A stretch of DNA of 64,000 bases from Archaeoglobales archaeon. Lineage in GTDB: Archaea > Halobacteriota > Archaeoglobi > Archaeoglobales > Archaeoglobaceae. The notes beneath the pieces were generated by a model. It was not told where the DNA came from and ran no database searches. It saw only the letters and a list, made by a program, of their open reading frames with translations. Every line of letters starts with the position of its first letter. Position 1 is the first letter of the stretch. The DNA lies in the NCBI GenBank assembly GCA_030055525.1, contig JASFYJ010000001.1, positions 214,616-278,615 of the forward strand, written 5' to 3'. The position numbers and the translations under genes were made by a program. Below are positions 46,518-55,868 of this stretch, one piece after another.

Positions 46518-48173
46518 ATGGAAATAGTCATCGTTGGTGGTGGAGCCACAGGTATGAAAGCGGCTTCGAGGGCGAGAAGAAGGGATCCTGAGGCAAAGAT
46601 AACCGTTATTGAATCCAGCAAGTGGTTATCTTTCAGCAGATGTGGTCTACCATACTATATAGAACAGAAAGTGGGAAATTTGGATGATCTCAGAAAAACA
46701 CCTTACGGAGTTGTAAGAGATGCAGAATTCTTCAAAAAAATGAAAAAAATAGAAGTTTTAGAGGAAACAAAGGCCTTGGAAATCAATCGATCTAAAAAAG
46801 TTCTAAAGATCTTGAGAAGAGGTTCTGAAGATGAACTAAATTACGATTTTTTGGTTTTAGCTACAGGTGCTATACCCTCAAAACCTCCAATCCCAGGGAT
46901 CGATTCAGAAAAAGTTTTGGGGCTTTATTCTCCAGAAGATGCTGATAAAATACTCAGATTATACAGAAATGGTGCAAAAAGAGCTGTAGTTATTGGGGCA
47001 GGATTTATAGGAATTGAAGCCTGTGAAGCCCTGAAAAGCTTGGGTTTGGATGTTACGCTCATAGAGGCGCTAGATAGAGTAGCTCCCACAATGTTAGATT
47101 CAGATATGGCAAGGTTGCTAGCTTCTCATCTTAAAGAAAAAGGTGTCAAGATCTTAACATCCACAAAAGTTGAGAAGATTTCCGGTGAAAACGAGTTAAT
47201 TGTGCATGCAAAAGATAAAATTAGTGCTGATTTCGTAGTGGTTGCTACCGGTGTTAAACCGAACGTTGAAATCGCAGAGAAAGCTGGAATTGAGATAGGA
47301 AGCAAAGGTGGAATAGTTGTCAACGAGAGATTGCAAACAAATGATCCTTCTATCTACGCCGGTGGAGACTGCATCGAGACTACGAATTTAATAACAAACG
47401 AGAAAGTTGTTGCTCCCTTCGGTGATGCGGCGAACAAGCAGGGTAGAGTGATAGGAGACAATATAACTGGAGGGAATTCGATATACAAAGGAGTAATAGG
47501 TACTGCAATATTCAAAGCCTTCGACTTCAGTGTTGCAGTTACGGGGCTTAATGAGGAAACTGCCAAGAGGTACTTCAACACTTCATCTATACTCGTATCA
47601 AGCTACGACAGAACTCACTACTATCCAGGAATGGGCGTTGTCAGAATGAAGTTGATCTTCGACTCCAACAGTAGAAGAATTCTGGGAGCACAAATTATTG
47701 GAAATGGTGTTGTTGATAAGAGGATAGAGGTCATTGCTACTGCAATTATGAACAAGATGACTGTAGACGCCCTGGAAGATCTAGATCTAGCGTACGCTCC
47801 ACCTTACTCTCCAGCACTAGATATAGTCGTAACAGCCTCACATGTTGTAAAAAACAAGTTTGAAGGGTTGCTGAACTCAATAAAGGCAGAGGAAGTTAAA
47901 AATCTGATCGAAAGTGGAGAAGACTTTGTTCTCTTGGATGTAAGAAATGAAGTTGAAGCAAAAAATATAAAAATAAATATCAAAAACACTATAAACATAC
48001 CGCTTCCAAAACTCAGAGAAAGAATTAGCGAACTTCCCAGAGATAAACTGATAATAACTGCCTGTCCTTTAGGTTTAAGGGCTTACGAAGCCTCCAGAAT
48101 ATTGATCAGCGAAGGATTCAAAAATGTAAAAGTGCTCGAAGGTGGTCTACCGTTCCTACTCACGCTAATATAG
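46518..48173 (+). CDS. CoA-disulfide reductase with C-terminal rhodanese domain
   Basis: 551 residues. FAD/NAD(P)H reductase of the CoADR/NADH oxidase/NADH-dependent sulfur reductase group: EIVIVGGGATGMKAASRARR (FAD), active-site Cys42 in SFSRCGLPYY, second Rossmann VVIGAGFIGIEACEALKSLG, and YAGGDCIET. A rhodanese-like domain (about 455-551) ends with the Cys loop ITACPLGLRAYEAS. CoADR-rhodanese fusions are linked to polysulfide and persulfide reduction, fitting a sulfur-respiring archaeon. ATG 46518 gives the proper FAD-binding N-terminus. Confidence 0.88.
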   Translation: MEIVIVGGGATGMKAASRARRRDPEAKITVIESSKWLSFSRCGLPYYIEQKVGNLDDLRKTPYGVVRDAEFFKKMKKIEVLEETKALEINRSKKVLKILRRGSEDELNYDFLVLATGAIPSKPPIPGIDSEKVLGLYSPEDADKILRLYRNGAKRAVVIGAGFIGIEACEALKSLGLDVTLIEALDRVAPTMLDSDMARLLASHLKEKGVKILTSTKVEKISGENELIVHAKDKISADFVVVATGVKPNVEIAEKAGIEIGSKGGIVVNERLQTNDPSIYAGGDCIETTNLITNEKVVAPFGDAANKQGRVIGDNITGGNSIYKGVIGTAIFKAFDFSVAVTGLNEETAKRYFNTSSILVSSYDRTHYYPGMGVVRMKLIFDSNSRRILGAQIIGNGVVDKRIEVIATAIMNKMTVDALEDLDLAYAPPYSPALDIVVTASHVVKNKFEGLLNSIKAEEVKNLIESGEDFVLLDVRNEVEAKNIKINIKNTINIPLPKLRERISELPRDKLIITACPLGLRAYEASRILISEGFKNVKVLEGGLPFLLTLI

Positions 48174-48303
48174 ATATTTTTATATATGCTTAGTGAATTC
48201 TTCTGGAGCGATCGAGCTACGAGCTTCTTCTTTTTATTTTTGCTATCTAGATATCGAAGCTAATAATAATTGTCTTGCAACTTAATGAAACCAGATGGTT
48301 AAA

Positions 48304-48313
48304 TTAATATATA
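48304..48313 (+). promoter_or_regulatory. TATA box of PRC-barrel gene
   Basis: TTAATATATA centred about 26 bases before ATG 48334; it decides against the upstream start at 48295, which lies before the box. Confidence 0.55.
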
Positions 48314-48333
48314 TTCAGCTTGGCATATCCAAC

Positions 48334-48630
48334 ATGATTGGAGAGGTTACAACCTTCTTTGGAATGAGGGTCTTCACTGAAGAAGGTAAATACGTTGGGA
48401 AAGTAGAGGATGTAATAATAGACAGCGAGTCGAGGTCGATAAAAGGCCTTGCAATAATAGATTTCAACAAAGCCTTGATAGATTCGAAGGCAAGAGGAGT
48501 AATCATCCCCTTTAGAATAGTCAAAGCGGTGGGAGATATAGTTATTGTAAAAGACGTTTTCAGTAGAAAGAAGGTTGAAATAGGCGAAACAGGTGAGACA
48601 ACAGAAAAAGAAGAAACGGAAAAGAGCTGA
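48334..48630 (+). CDS. PRC-barrel domain protein
   Basis: 98 residues: a PRC-barrel (FFGMRVFTEEGKYVGKVEDVIIDSESRSIKGLAIIDFN...VIIPFRIVKAVGDIVIVKD) with a Glu/Thr-rich tail. Archaeal single PRC proteins are short cytoplasmic adaptors; several are tied to cell division or ribosome biology, but function here is unknown. Its stop lies 1 base from the stop of the convergent hydrolase gene. Confidence 0.8.
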   Translation: MIGEVTTFFGMRVFTEEGKYVGKVEDVIIDSESRSIKGLAIIDFNKALIDSKARGVIIPFRIVKAVGDIVIVKDVFSRKKVEIGETGETTEKEETEKS

Positions 48631-48631
48631 A

Positions 48632-49567
48632 TTATCTGAGTTTGTAGTATACACTTTCTCCCTCAACTCTTTCGGCTTCTCCAATTGTTACTAGATGCTC
48701 GAGGTGAGCTATCGTTTCAGAAACTGCGAACCATTTTTGCATAAGAGGTAACTTACTCCAAGATTCAAACTTGATGTCCCAACTTACTTTCTGCGCAACT
48801 TCCCAAGCAATTTTCTTATCGTTAAGTGTCGATAAAACTTCTTCTAACCTTTTTTTATGATGTTCGATCAATTCATCGATCCTCTCTTTCAACCTTTTAC
48901 TCTCTTTTCTATGTCCAGGATAAACAATCCTAGCATCTAAACTTCTCGTCTTCTTCAAGCTTTCGATGTACGCTCCAAGAGGATCCTCAAAATGTGGCCA
49001 CCAACCTATGTTTGGTGTTACATCAAAAAGAACATGATCTCCTGAGATTAATACTCTCTCACTCCTTTCGTAAAGACATAGATGTCCAGGAGTATGACCA
49101 GGAGTTATAATGACTTCAAACTCATAACCACCGGCATTTATAGAATCTACACACCTAAATTCTTTTGGCTGTGCGAAAAACTTTATACCCGGATGTACAG
49201 AAGATACAAGCCTAGCTAGCTCTGCCGGGAATCCAGATGCAATATAAAACTTTATAGTTTTTATCCAAAATTCCAGATTCTTGAGTTTTTCCAAATATTT
49301 TACCTCTTCTTCGCTCATGTAAACGGTGTCTGCTATTCTCCCTGCAAGGCCAAGATGATCGGCATGCAAATGTGTAGCTACCACTAAAGGCTTTCCAAAA
49401 GATTCTATAGCAGTTTTAATAGTCTCAAAGCACTCCTCCTTATTCATACCGGTATCGATCAATACCGGTGGGTCATCTTTTATCAGGTAACAATTAACAG
49501 ATTTTAATGGATTCTGTGGTAGTGGGACTTGGATCCGGTAAAAGTTCTCCATTAGCTCTTCGAACAT
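48632..49567 (-). CDS. Metallo-beta-lactamase-fold hydrolase
   Basis: 311 residues. Zinc motif VVATHLHADHLGLAGRI, then ITPGHTPGHLCLYE, VLISGDHVLFD and YPGHRKESKRLKER, with a C-terminal helical/winged extension (KISAWEVAQKVSWD-type). Resembles the MBL group that includes glyoxalase II and LACTB2-like proteins. Substrate cannot be inferred. Monocistronic. Confidence 0.85.
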   Translation of the reverse strand: MFEELMENFYRIQVPLPQNPLKSVNCYLIKDDPPVLIDTGMNKEECFETIKTAIESFGKPLVVATHLHADHLGLAGRIADTVYMSEEEVKYLEKLKNLEFWIKTIKFYIASGFPAELARLVSSVHPGIKFFAQPKEFRCVDSINAGGYEFEVIITPGHTPGHLCLYERSERVLISGDHVLFDVTPNIGWWPHFEDPLGAYIESLKKTRSLDARIVYPGHRKESKRLKERIDELIEHHKKRLEEVLSTLNDKKIAWEVAQKVSWDIKFESWSKLPLMQKWFAVSETIAHLEHLVTIGEAERVEGESVYYKLR

Positions 49568-49710
49568 AAAAGTTCCTTAGTCAAAAGTGATAAGAATTTT
49601 GCCGGAAAGGAAAACTTAAGTAAAATATTTCACTCATTTGGGATTTAGAGAAGATTCATCACGACAAAAATTTTTAAATATCTAACGGTTACAAAAGATT
49701 AGAGAAGAAA

Positions 49711-50499
49711 ATGTACGTCCTAAGCATAGATTTGGAGCAATATGACTGTCCATTCATTAACAATAGCAGTGATTTTGATGTATTTTACTATATGCCCTAC
49801 TGGGATTTTAAAAATAACAAACTCATCAATTGGGGTTACATATTTTCTCCTGACAGTGAGGAATTACATAATTCGTTATCCACTCTTCCAAAGCAGAGAA
49901 ATTTCCTAAAGCTCGATCTATTAGCAAAGAGCGAGAAAGAATGTCTAATCAAAACAGAAATAAATTTTACAAATGCTATGAGTATTATCAGAAAAAATTC
50001 TGGATGCATTTGTGGTCCATTCTTGATTAAAAATGGGCATGAAATCTGGCATGTAGCTTTTGAAGACCGAGAAAAAATTAATTCTGCAATCACAGAGTTA
50101 TCTAAAGAAAATGAAATCATAAGAATTGAGGAGGTTGATCTTAGTACAGTTGAACTTCAGAAATTGCTTAGACTCGCTCCTATTTTAAGCTCTCTAATAT
50201 TAACTTTGGAAAACCTCAACTCTCGTGAAAAAGAGATTCTTATATGTAGTATTGAAAATGGATTTTTTGATGATCCTAAGAAGATAAGAATTCAAGAATT
50301 GGCAAAAAAACTAGACTTATCAAAGGGTATAATCTCCAGAAAGTTAAGAGAAATTGAAAAAAAGATATTTCAAGAAATTTGTAAGATTCTCTCGACAATT
50401 GAAGTCGACGAACAGACTAAAAAATTTTTAGATTTTAAAACTGGAGAAACAAATTTTAAGGCAAAAAGTACTAAATTAAAAAAATTTAGGAAATTTTAA
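49711..50499 (+). CDS. HTH-10 (bacterio-opsin activator-like) regulator
   Basis: 262 residues. The C-terminal helix-turn-helix (LNSREKEILICSIENGFFDDPKKIRIQELAKKL, then LSKGIISRKLREIEKKI, shown in parts; about 170-230) is of the archaeal Bat/HTH_10 type; the N-terminal 150 residues are a sensor-like domain with few identifiable motifs. Unusually AT-rich (25-30 percent G+C in lines counted by hand). AAATTTTTAAATATC (49669-49683) is the TATA box. Convergent with the symporter-CoA transferase operon, which it may control. Confidence 0.72.
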   Translation: MYVLSIDLEQYDCPFINNSSDFDVFYYMPYWDFKNNKLINWGYIFSPDSEELHNSLSTLPKQRNFLKLDLLAKSEKECLIKTEINFTNAMSIIRKNSGCICGPFLIKNGHEIWHVAFEDREKINSAITELSKENEIIRIEEVDLSTVELQKLLRLAPILSSLILTLENLNSREKEILICSIENGFFDDPKKIRIQELAKKLDLSKGIISRKLREIEKKIFQEICKILSTIEVDEQTKKFLDFKTGETNFKAKSTKLKKFRKF

Positions 50500-50517
50500 C
50501 AGTATTACTATATTTAA

Positions 50518-52029
50518 CTACTCTAGATGGCGGAAATATATCTTCATTTTTTCTGGGAGTCTGTCTCCTGCAGATCCTTTAGTAACTAGAGAGACGAAGA
50601 TCATCACAAGGAATGAAAGACAGATGTAAAATACATAGCCTGGTATTCCACCTGGAAGCTTAAGTCCAAGTAGTTTTTCGTAACCAACAGAGATACCGAA
50701 AGAGCATAAAAGAACTAAAATCTGAGCAACGAGAGCCGCTTCTTTTGTAGCTCTTCTCCATAAATATCCTATCACCACTGGTAAGGAGCATGCAACGAAA
50801 GTTCCTAAGCCCAAAACACCTAACAATGCAACCATGTAACCACCGAATAGTCCAAAGATGCAAGCTCCCAATCCAAGGATGAGTAATGCTATTCTTCCAA
50901 TTCTAACTTCATCCTTTTGGCTCAGTTCCTTTCCAAAAGCTTTAGGAATATCTCTTGTGAAAAGAGCAGATCCTATGACTAGGAAAGAACTTGCTGTAGA
51001 CATAAGAGCGGCAAGAAGACCCATTATGATAACAACAGTTACCCACATCGGAATATGTTCAGCAAAGACAAAAACTGCTTGATCAGCGATTTTCAATGGC
51101 TGAACCTGTCCGATAGCAACTAAATATAGAACTGCTATGGCTGGGAGCATATACATAAATCCAGCTATCCCATAACCCACACCACCTATGAATCCTTTAA
51201 ATCTTAGATCTTCGTAGCTCTTCAAAGCGTAGAACTTTGTATTTACATGTGGTTGACCAACGACACCAAAAGCTAAAACAAAGATCCAGCTAAAGACAAG
51301 TGGTAGCATAGCTTCAGTTGGAAAACCTACAGGATCTACGTAGTGTGGCCCTAAAGAACTTGAGCCCACCGTTGTAACAAAGTTATCAAAGCTTCCGATT
51401 ATCATAATGCATCCAATAAAAGCACCCACTATACTCAAAATCATTAAGAATCCCTGAAGTCCATCCACTAATATGCTCCCAACCATGCCTCCATAGTAAG
51501 TGTAGATTATTGTGACTAAAAGTATAAGGACACCGGCAATCCCCGCGTCCAATCCAGTTAGCCACTGTAATATTAGTCCCCCTCCAAGAACCTGTGTTCC
51601 TAAATAAGCCCATATGCAGAAAACGAGGTTTAGTGAGAGGAAGAAACGAGTCCATTTGCACTGGTATCTTTCATGTGCCAAATCTGGGAAAGTTTCAATA
51701 CGTGCAATCTCTGCCATCATCCTCATTGGCTTTCCATTTAACCAAGTCATCATTCCATAGCTAAGAACGAAGAACCAAGGCATATACCAAACGGCAGCTC
51801 CAGACTTATAGGCTAATCCTGGTCCGCCAACGTATCCGTAGGCACTCATACCTGCAGCTGCAGCTGCAAGTCCTGCTAGTAACCATCCAAACTGTTTATA
51901 TGATGCGAAGAATTCTTTTCCCCCAGCCTCAGCCCTCTTCTTTGAGTATATCCCAATTCCTAAGCATATAGCCATATATATTACTGTAACAACTGTGGTT
52001 ATCAATTTCATTTCCTCTATTCCGCCCAT
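50518..52029 (-). CDS. Sodium:solute symporter (SSS family)
   Basis: 503 residues with about 13 membrane helices. Family features: YKQFGWLLAGLAAAAAGMSAYGYVGGPG, the ARIETFPDLAHERY stretch before helix 4 and GLLAALMSTASSFLVIGSALFTRDI (sodium-site serines). SSS members carry acetate, proline, pantothenate and others. Downstream of a propionate/acetate-type CoA transferase, so a short carboxylate is the likely solute. ATG 52029 lies six bases after GAGGTG; GTG 52038 overlaps that site and is less likely. Confidence 0.88.
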   Translation of the reverse strand: MGGIEEMKLITTVVTVIYMAICLGIGIYSKKRAEAGGKEFFASYKQFGWLLAGLAAAAAGMSAYGYVGGPGLAYKSGAAVWYMPWFFVLSYGMMTWLNGKPMRMMAEIARIETFPDLAHERYQCKWTRFFLSLNLVFCIWAYLGTQVLGGGLILQWLTGLDAGIAGVLILLVTIIYTYYGGMVGSILVDGLQGFLMILSIVGAFIGCIMIIGSFDNFVTTVGSSSLGPHYVDPVGFPTEAMLPLVFSWIFVLAFGVVGQPHVNTKFYALKSYEDLRFKGFIGGVGYGIAGFMYMLPAIAVLYLVAIGQVQPLKIADQAVFVFAEHIPMWVTVVIIMGLLAALMSTASSFLVIGSALFTRDIPKAFGKELSQKDEVRIGRIALLILGLGACIFGLFGGYMVALLGVLGLGTFVACSLPVVIGYLWRRATKEAALVAQILVLLCSFGISVGYEKLLGLKLPGGIPGYVFYICLSFLVMIFVSLVTKGSAGDRLPEKMKIYFRHLE

Positions 52030-52045
52030 TTCATTCACCTCTTAC

Positions 52046-52507
52046 CTATTCTAATCCCTCTTTTTCTCTAAACTGCTTGGCTTCGGCAACAAAATTCTCC
52101 CAACTCTTTTTATCTACCACGTATCTACTAAACCAAAGCAGATACGGTAAGAACACAATGAATACAGGTCCGATCCATCCCCAAAATAGCCAGAGTATTG
52201 TGACACTTGGATGAAAACCAAGCCATAAGACTTCTGGCACTTTTCCATAAAATGCTTTGAAATAGTAATACCACAAGTAGAAAGTTATTCCATAGTAGAC
52301 AATAAAGGTGGCATAAGGATAAATCAAAAATCTTTTATCAACTCTGGAACCAGCACCGATTAAGAGAAAGTTAGCAAACAAAATAATCCAAGCTGGAATC
52401 GAAGCATAGTAGTTTTTTGTCATCAATGCTAATAAAATCCATAGAACCATTAAACCCTCAACAAACCAAATAATGTCCTTTAATTTTCCTTTAATCAATT
52501 CTCTCAC
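52046..52507 (-). CDS. Four-helix membrane protein, possible symporter subunit
   Basis: 153 residues with about four hydrophobic helices (IIWFVEGLMVLWILLAL; WIILFANFLLIGAGS; FIVYYGITFYLWYYYF; ILWLFWGWIGPVFIVFLPYLLWF) and a charged C-terminus. It overlaps the CoA transferase by 17 bases and ends 16 bases before the symporter start. Small membrane proteins accompany many SSS acetate-type permeases (DUF485, DUF4212), but this one does not match those motifs. Start is GTG 52507 or, with better binding-site spacing after GGAGGTG, TTG 52498. Confidence 0.72.
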   Translation of the reverse strand: MRELIKGKLKDIIWFVEGLMVLWILLALMTKNYYASIPAWIILFANFLLIGAGSRVDKRFLIYPYATFIVYYGITFYLWYYYFKAFYGKVPEVLWLGFHPSVTILWLFWGWIGPVFIVFLPYLLWFSRYVVDKKSWENFVAEAKQFREKEGLE

Positions 52508-54080
52508 CTCCTTCCGATATGAAGAACTTTCTTAAACCCATAACTCCATCTAAAAAAATTTTCGAGTCCATTTTTTTGAGTTCTCTAATTTTCGGCTCAA
52601 AATCTATCTGAGAAAGCACATCTTTGTCTAAATCAACCCCCGGAGCAATTTCAAGTAATTCCAACCCATTTTTCGTTAACTTAAATACTGCTCTCTCCGT
52701 AACGTAAAGCACTTCTTGTCCACGCTTAATAGCATATTTTCCGCTGAAAGTAACTTGTTCTACCTCTTTTACAAACTTCTTCTTTTCTCCTTCCTTTAAA
52801 ATTCTTAAGATTCCATTTTCAATCTTAATCTCTGCTCCCGTGTTTAATGTCCCGCAAAAGACGACTTTTTTAGCATTTTGAGAGATATTTATAAATCCAC
52901 CCGGACCTGTTAATCTGCCACCGAACTTGCTAACGTTCACATTTCCTTCTTCATCCACCTCGGCCATTCCTAAAAATGCAATATCAAGTCCACCACCGTC
53001 GTAGAAGTCAAACTGATATGGCTGATCTACGATCGCAGAAGGATTTAAAGATGCACCAAAACTCAACCCGCCAGCAGGGATACCTCCAACTGGTCCAGCC
53101 TCTACAGTTAACAAGAAGAAGTCAAATATTTTCTCCTCAGCTGCAACTGCTGCGACGGCTTCAGGAACACCTATGCCTATGTTAACTATATCTCCTCTTT
53201 TAAGTTCAAATAACCCTCTTCTCCCTATTACTTTACGTTCATTCAATGGTAATTTTGGAAATTCCGAAATTGGAACTTTGATTTCACCACTTAAACCAGG
53301 ATTGTACTTTTCCGCAAAAGTTTGCCAGTGGTAGTCTTCATTAGGAGATTTAACAATATAGTCGACAAGATGTCCTGGAACTTTAACATCTTTTGGTTTT
53401 AAAGTACCTCTTTCAGCAAGTCGCTCCACTTGAGCAATTACGATTCCACCATTGTTTCTGACCAAGGTTGCTATACTGAATATCTCTAGTGTGCCTACTT
53501 CTTTTTCCATGGTTATGTTTCCATCTAAGTCTGCAGTCGTTCCACGAATCAATGCAACATTTGCTTTTTTCAGAGGCTTTGACTTATAAAAAAGGTACTC
53601 TTCCCCCTCTATCTCTAAAAGCTCAACAAATCTTTGTTTTGATATGCTATTTAAAGCCCCACATTGTCTTCGAGGATCTACAAACGTGCCTAATCCTACA
53701 TGAGTTATAATCCCTGGCTTATTACCTGATGCTGCCCTTATCAAATGCGACATCACTCCTTGTGGAATTGCATATGCCTCCACTTTCTCCGTTAACACCA
53801 AATTTGCTATTTTAGGCGCTAAACCAAAATGACTGCCCATGACAAAGCTTAAAAACCCTTCATGCCCAAAGTGGTTTAATCCGCGTTCCTTTCCATCTCC
53901 TTGTCCTGCAACGAAGAAAACCGAGAGATTTCTCGGAGTTCCAGTCTCGAAAAATCTTTTTTCGAGGAATACTGCTAAAGCTTCTGGAAAACCGTTTCCA
54001 ACGAAGCCTGACGTAATTATTCCATCTCCATTATTTACCAAATCCGAAGCTTGCTCCGGGGTTATCACTTCAGGCTTCAC
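52491..54080 (-). CDS. Acyl-CoA:carboxylate CoA-transferase (propionate CoA-transferase type)
   Basis: 529 residues, a fused two-domain family I CoA-transferase. N-domain: DGIITSGFVGNGFPEALA and GLGTFVDPRRQCGALN; C-domain: GIGVPEAVAAVAAEE, the catalytic glutamate in TVEAGPVGGIPAGG, GFINISQNAKKVVFCG. Relatives (Pct, YdiF) activate acetate, propionate or lactate using acyl-CoA. First gene of a three-gene operon with a small membrane protein and a sodium symporter: import plus activation of a carboxylate. GTG 54080 is preferred to TTG 54086 because a TATA box lies 27 bases from it. Confidence 0.88.
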   Translation of the reverse strand: MKPEVITPEQASDLVNNGDGIITSGFVGNGFPEALAVFLEKRFFETGTPRNLSVFFVAGQGDGKERGLNHFGHEGFLSFVMGSHFGLAPKIANLVLTEKVEAYAIPQGVMSHLIRAASGNKPGIITHVGLGTFVDPRRQCGALNSISKQRFVELLEIEGEEYLFYKSKPLKKANVALIRGTTADLDGNITMEKEVGTLEIFSIATLVRNNGGIVIAQVERLAERGTLKPKDVKVPGHLVDYIVKSPNEDYHWQTFAEKYNPGLSGEIKVPISEFPKLPLNERKVIGRRGLFELKRGDIVNIGIGVPEAVAAVAAEEKIFDFFLLTVEAGPVGGIPAGGLSFGASLNPSAIVDQPYQFDFYDGGGLDIAFLGMAEVDEEGNVNVSKFGGRLTGPGGFINISQNAKKVVFCGTLNTGAEIKIENGILRILKEGEKKKFVKEVEQVTFSGKYAIKRGQEVLYVTERAVFKLTKNGLELLEIAPGVDLDKDVLSQIDFEPKIRELKKMDSKIFLDGVMGLRKFFISEGGERID

Positions 54081-54103
54081 AGGCAAAAAGTAGTGGATTG
54101 TTA

Positions 54104-54111
54104 TCTAAAAA
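54104..54111 (-). promoter_or_regulatory. TATA box of CoA transferase operon
   Basis: Minus-strand TTTTTAGA centred about 27 bases from GTG 54080, consistent with a leaderless start there. Confidence 0.45.
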
Positions 54112-54148
54112 GGTTGGACAACTAGTTTCAAATTATAATAAACAATTA

Positions 54149-55165
54149 CTAAAAATACTCAAGAATTCTATAGTAAGTATTCCTTCTCGCAACTCTCCTG
54201 CCGACTGACTTAACAGCATTCACGATCTCCTCAAAGCTCGCTGGTCTGAAATCCTTTCCAGTAGCTCTTATTACGCTCTCCTCAAACATCGTTCCGCCAA
54301 AGTCGTTTGCTCCAAAAAACAAAGCAAGCTTTGCAACCTCAAAGCCTTGGCTTAGCCAAGAAGCCTGAATGTTCCTGAAGTTGTCAAGAACGATCCTTGA
54401 GATCGCAAGAATACGAAGATACCTCGAAGCTCCGACTTTGCCCAAATACTCAAGCTCCGTTTTGCCGGGATGAAAAGTCCATGGAATAAAAGCTGTGAAA
54501 CCATTAGTTTCGCTTTGAAGCTCCTTTATTTTAAGCAGATGCTCCAGAATGTCATCATCGCTCTCGACATGTCCAAAAACCATAGTCGCTGTAGTTGGTA
54601 TTCCAAGTTTATGGGCGCTTCGCATTACTTCAAGCCACTCCTCACTACTACACTTCTTTGGGCTGAGCTCTCTCCTGACACTGTCGACAAGAATCTCCGC
54701 TCCACCGCCTGGCAGAGAATCCAAACCCGCTTTTTTGAGCCTTTTAAGAACTTCTTCGTAGCTTAAACCTTCCAAGTTCGAAAGGAAAACGATCTCTGGT
54801 GGCGAAAGACTGTGAAGGTGGATCTGTGGAAAAGCTCGCTTAAGCTTAGAAAAAAGCTCTTCAAACCATCTAAGCCTTAAATCTGGATTTAAACCGCCTT
54901 GAAGCATTATCTGCGTTGCTCCAAGCTCCACAACTTTTTTGACTTTGCTTATGATCTCTTCATGGCTTAAAGTGAACTCCTCGTTTGCCTTCTTTGCATA
55001 GAAGGCACAGAATTTGCACTTAGAAGAGCAAACGTTTGTGTAGTTGACCGTTGCATCCGCAACAAAGGTCACGAGATCTCCGCATTTCTCAAGCGTTTGC
55101 TTATTCGCAATCCTCCCAAGTTCTGGAAGAGAAAGGCTAAATAGCTCAGAGTAGTCCATGCTCAT
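54149..55165 (-). CDS. mqnC: Cyclic dehypoxanthinyl futalosine synthase MqnC
   Basis: Radical SAM enzyme cyclising dehypoxanthinyl futalosine in the futalosine route to menaquinone. NYTNVCSSKCKFCAFY holds the C-x3-C-x2-C cluster; IMLQGGLNPDL, SLPGGGAEILVDSVRRELSP and TATMVFGHVES are typical of MqnC/MqnE. The open frame extends to 55219, but that would overlap mqnA by 74 bases; ATG 55165 (MSMDYSELF) leaves a 20-base overlap and is preferred. Last gene of mqnD-E-A-C. Confidence 0.9.
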   Translation of the reverse strand: MSMDYSELFSLSLPELGRIANKQTLEKCGDLVTFVADATVNYTNVCSSKCKFCAFYAKKANEEFTLSHEEIISKVKKVVELGATQIMLQGGLNPDLRLRWFEELFSKLKRAFPQIHLHSLSPPEIVFLSNLEGLSYEEVLKRLKKAGLDSLPGGGAEILVDSVRRELSPKKCSSEEWLEVMRSAHKLGIPTTATMVFGHVESDDDILEHLLKIKELQSETNGFTAFIPWTFHPGKTELEYLGKVGASRYLRILAISRIVLDNFRNIQASWLSQGFEVAKLALFFGANDFGGTMFEESVIRATGKDFRPASFEEIVNAVKSVGRRVARRNTYYRILEYF

Positions 55166-55868
55166 GGCAAAGTTCACCGAATAGCTCCAAAGATCTTCTT
55201 TCCTTACCGCCAAGCTCATGAATGAGAGTTTCGAAGTATTTTCTCAGGAATTCTTCAGGCAATCTGAACTTCTCGCTCGCAACGCTAACAACTTCGTCGA
55301 TGTGCTCTCTGCCCCACTCTAAAGAATCAAGTATTTCTTCGTCAATTCCATCAACTCGCGAAACAGAAACTCCGAAGACCGCGGGCAATCCGGTTAGCTC
55401 TTTCCATTCCTCGCCAAGATCCATAAGCACTCTATAGCTCATTCGAGCCTTTATAGCTTCATCGCCAATAACGAGTGCATGATCAAAATTCCTGAGCATT
55501 TCATCCACTTTTCCGTTTACAGCAACAAGTCTGTTTATCAAACCTTTTTCAGCCTTTATGATCTTCATCATGTTTGCAGAAGTCATTGAATTTTCGGTTA
55601 TCGCAATCGGCGAGTCATCAAGCCTTTTTCTCTTTGAAACCACTATAACGCTGTAAACTTCTCCATCTGAAGCAACGCAGAACTTTCCCGCATTATAGCC
55701 TTTTTTCAGAACTTCAAACGCGGGAAGAGGAGCGTAAACGATTGCTCCATTCTCAAAAAGCTCTGCAAGCCTTCTTGGTGTTCCCTCAACGATCTCGAAC
55801 TTCCCTTCCTTTTCAAGCCTATAGTATGGAAGGAAGTTATTCACAAATCCGAACTTCCCGATCCTCAT
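55146..55868 (-). CDS. mqnA: Chorismate dehydratase MqnA
   Basis: First committed step of the futalosine pathway: chorismate to 3-enolpyruvylbenzoate. 240 residues in a periplasmic-binding-protein-like fold: GKFGFVNNFLPYYRLEKE, VEGTPRRLAELF, YAPLPAFEVLKKG, SDGEVYSVIVVSKRK, ITENSMTSANMMKII and GEEWKELTGLPAVFGV. Overlaps mqnE (32 bases) and mqnC (20 bases). Its presence supports menaquinone-based respiration, as known for Archaeoglobus. Confidence 0.9.
   Translation of the reverse strand: MRIGKFGFVNNFLPYYRLEKEGKFEIVEGTPRRLAELFENGAIVYAPLPAFEVLKKGYNAGKFCVASDGEVYSVIVVSKRKRLDDSPIAITENSMTSANMMKIIKAEKGLINRLVAVNGKVDEMLRNFDHALVIGDEAIKARMSYRVLMDLGEEWKELTGLPAVFGVSVSRVDGIDEEILDSLEWGREHIDEVVSVASEKFRLPEEFLRKYFETLIHELGGKERRSLELFGELCHEHGLL

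Noticed and set aside
48304-48684. 126-codon minus-strand frame over the PRC-barrel gene
   Set aside because: Covers the PRC-barrel gene and the end of the hydrolase gene, both well supported; the product is aromatic-rich and unrecognisable.
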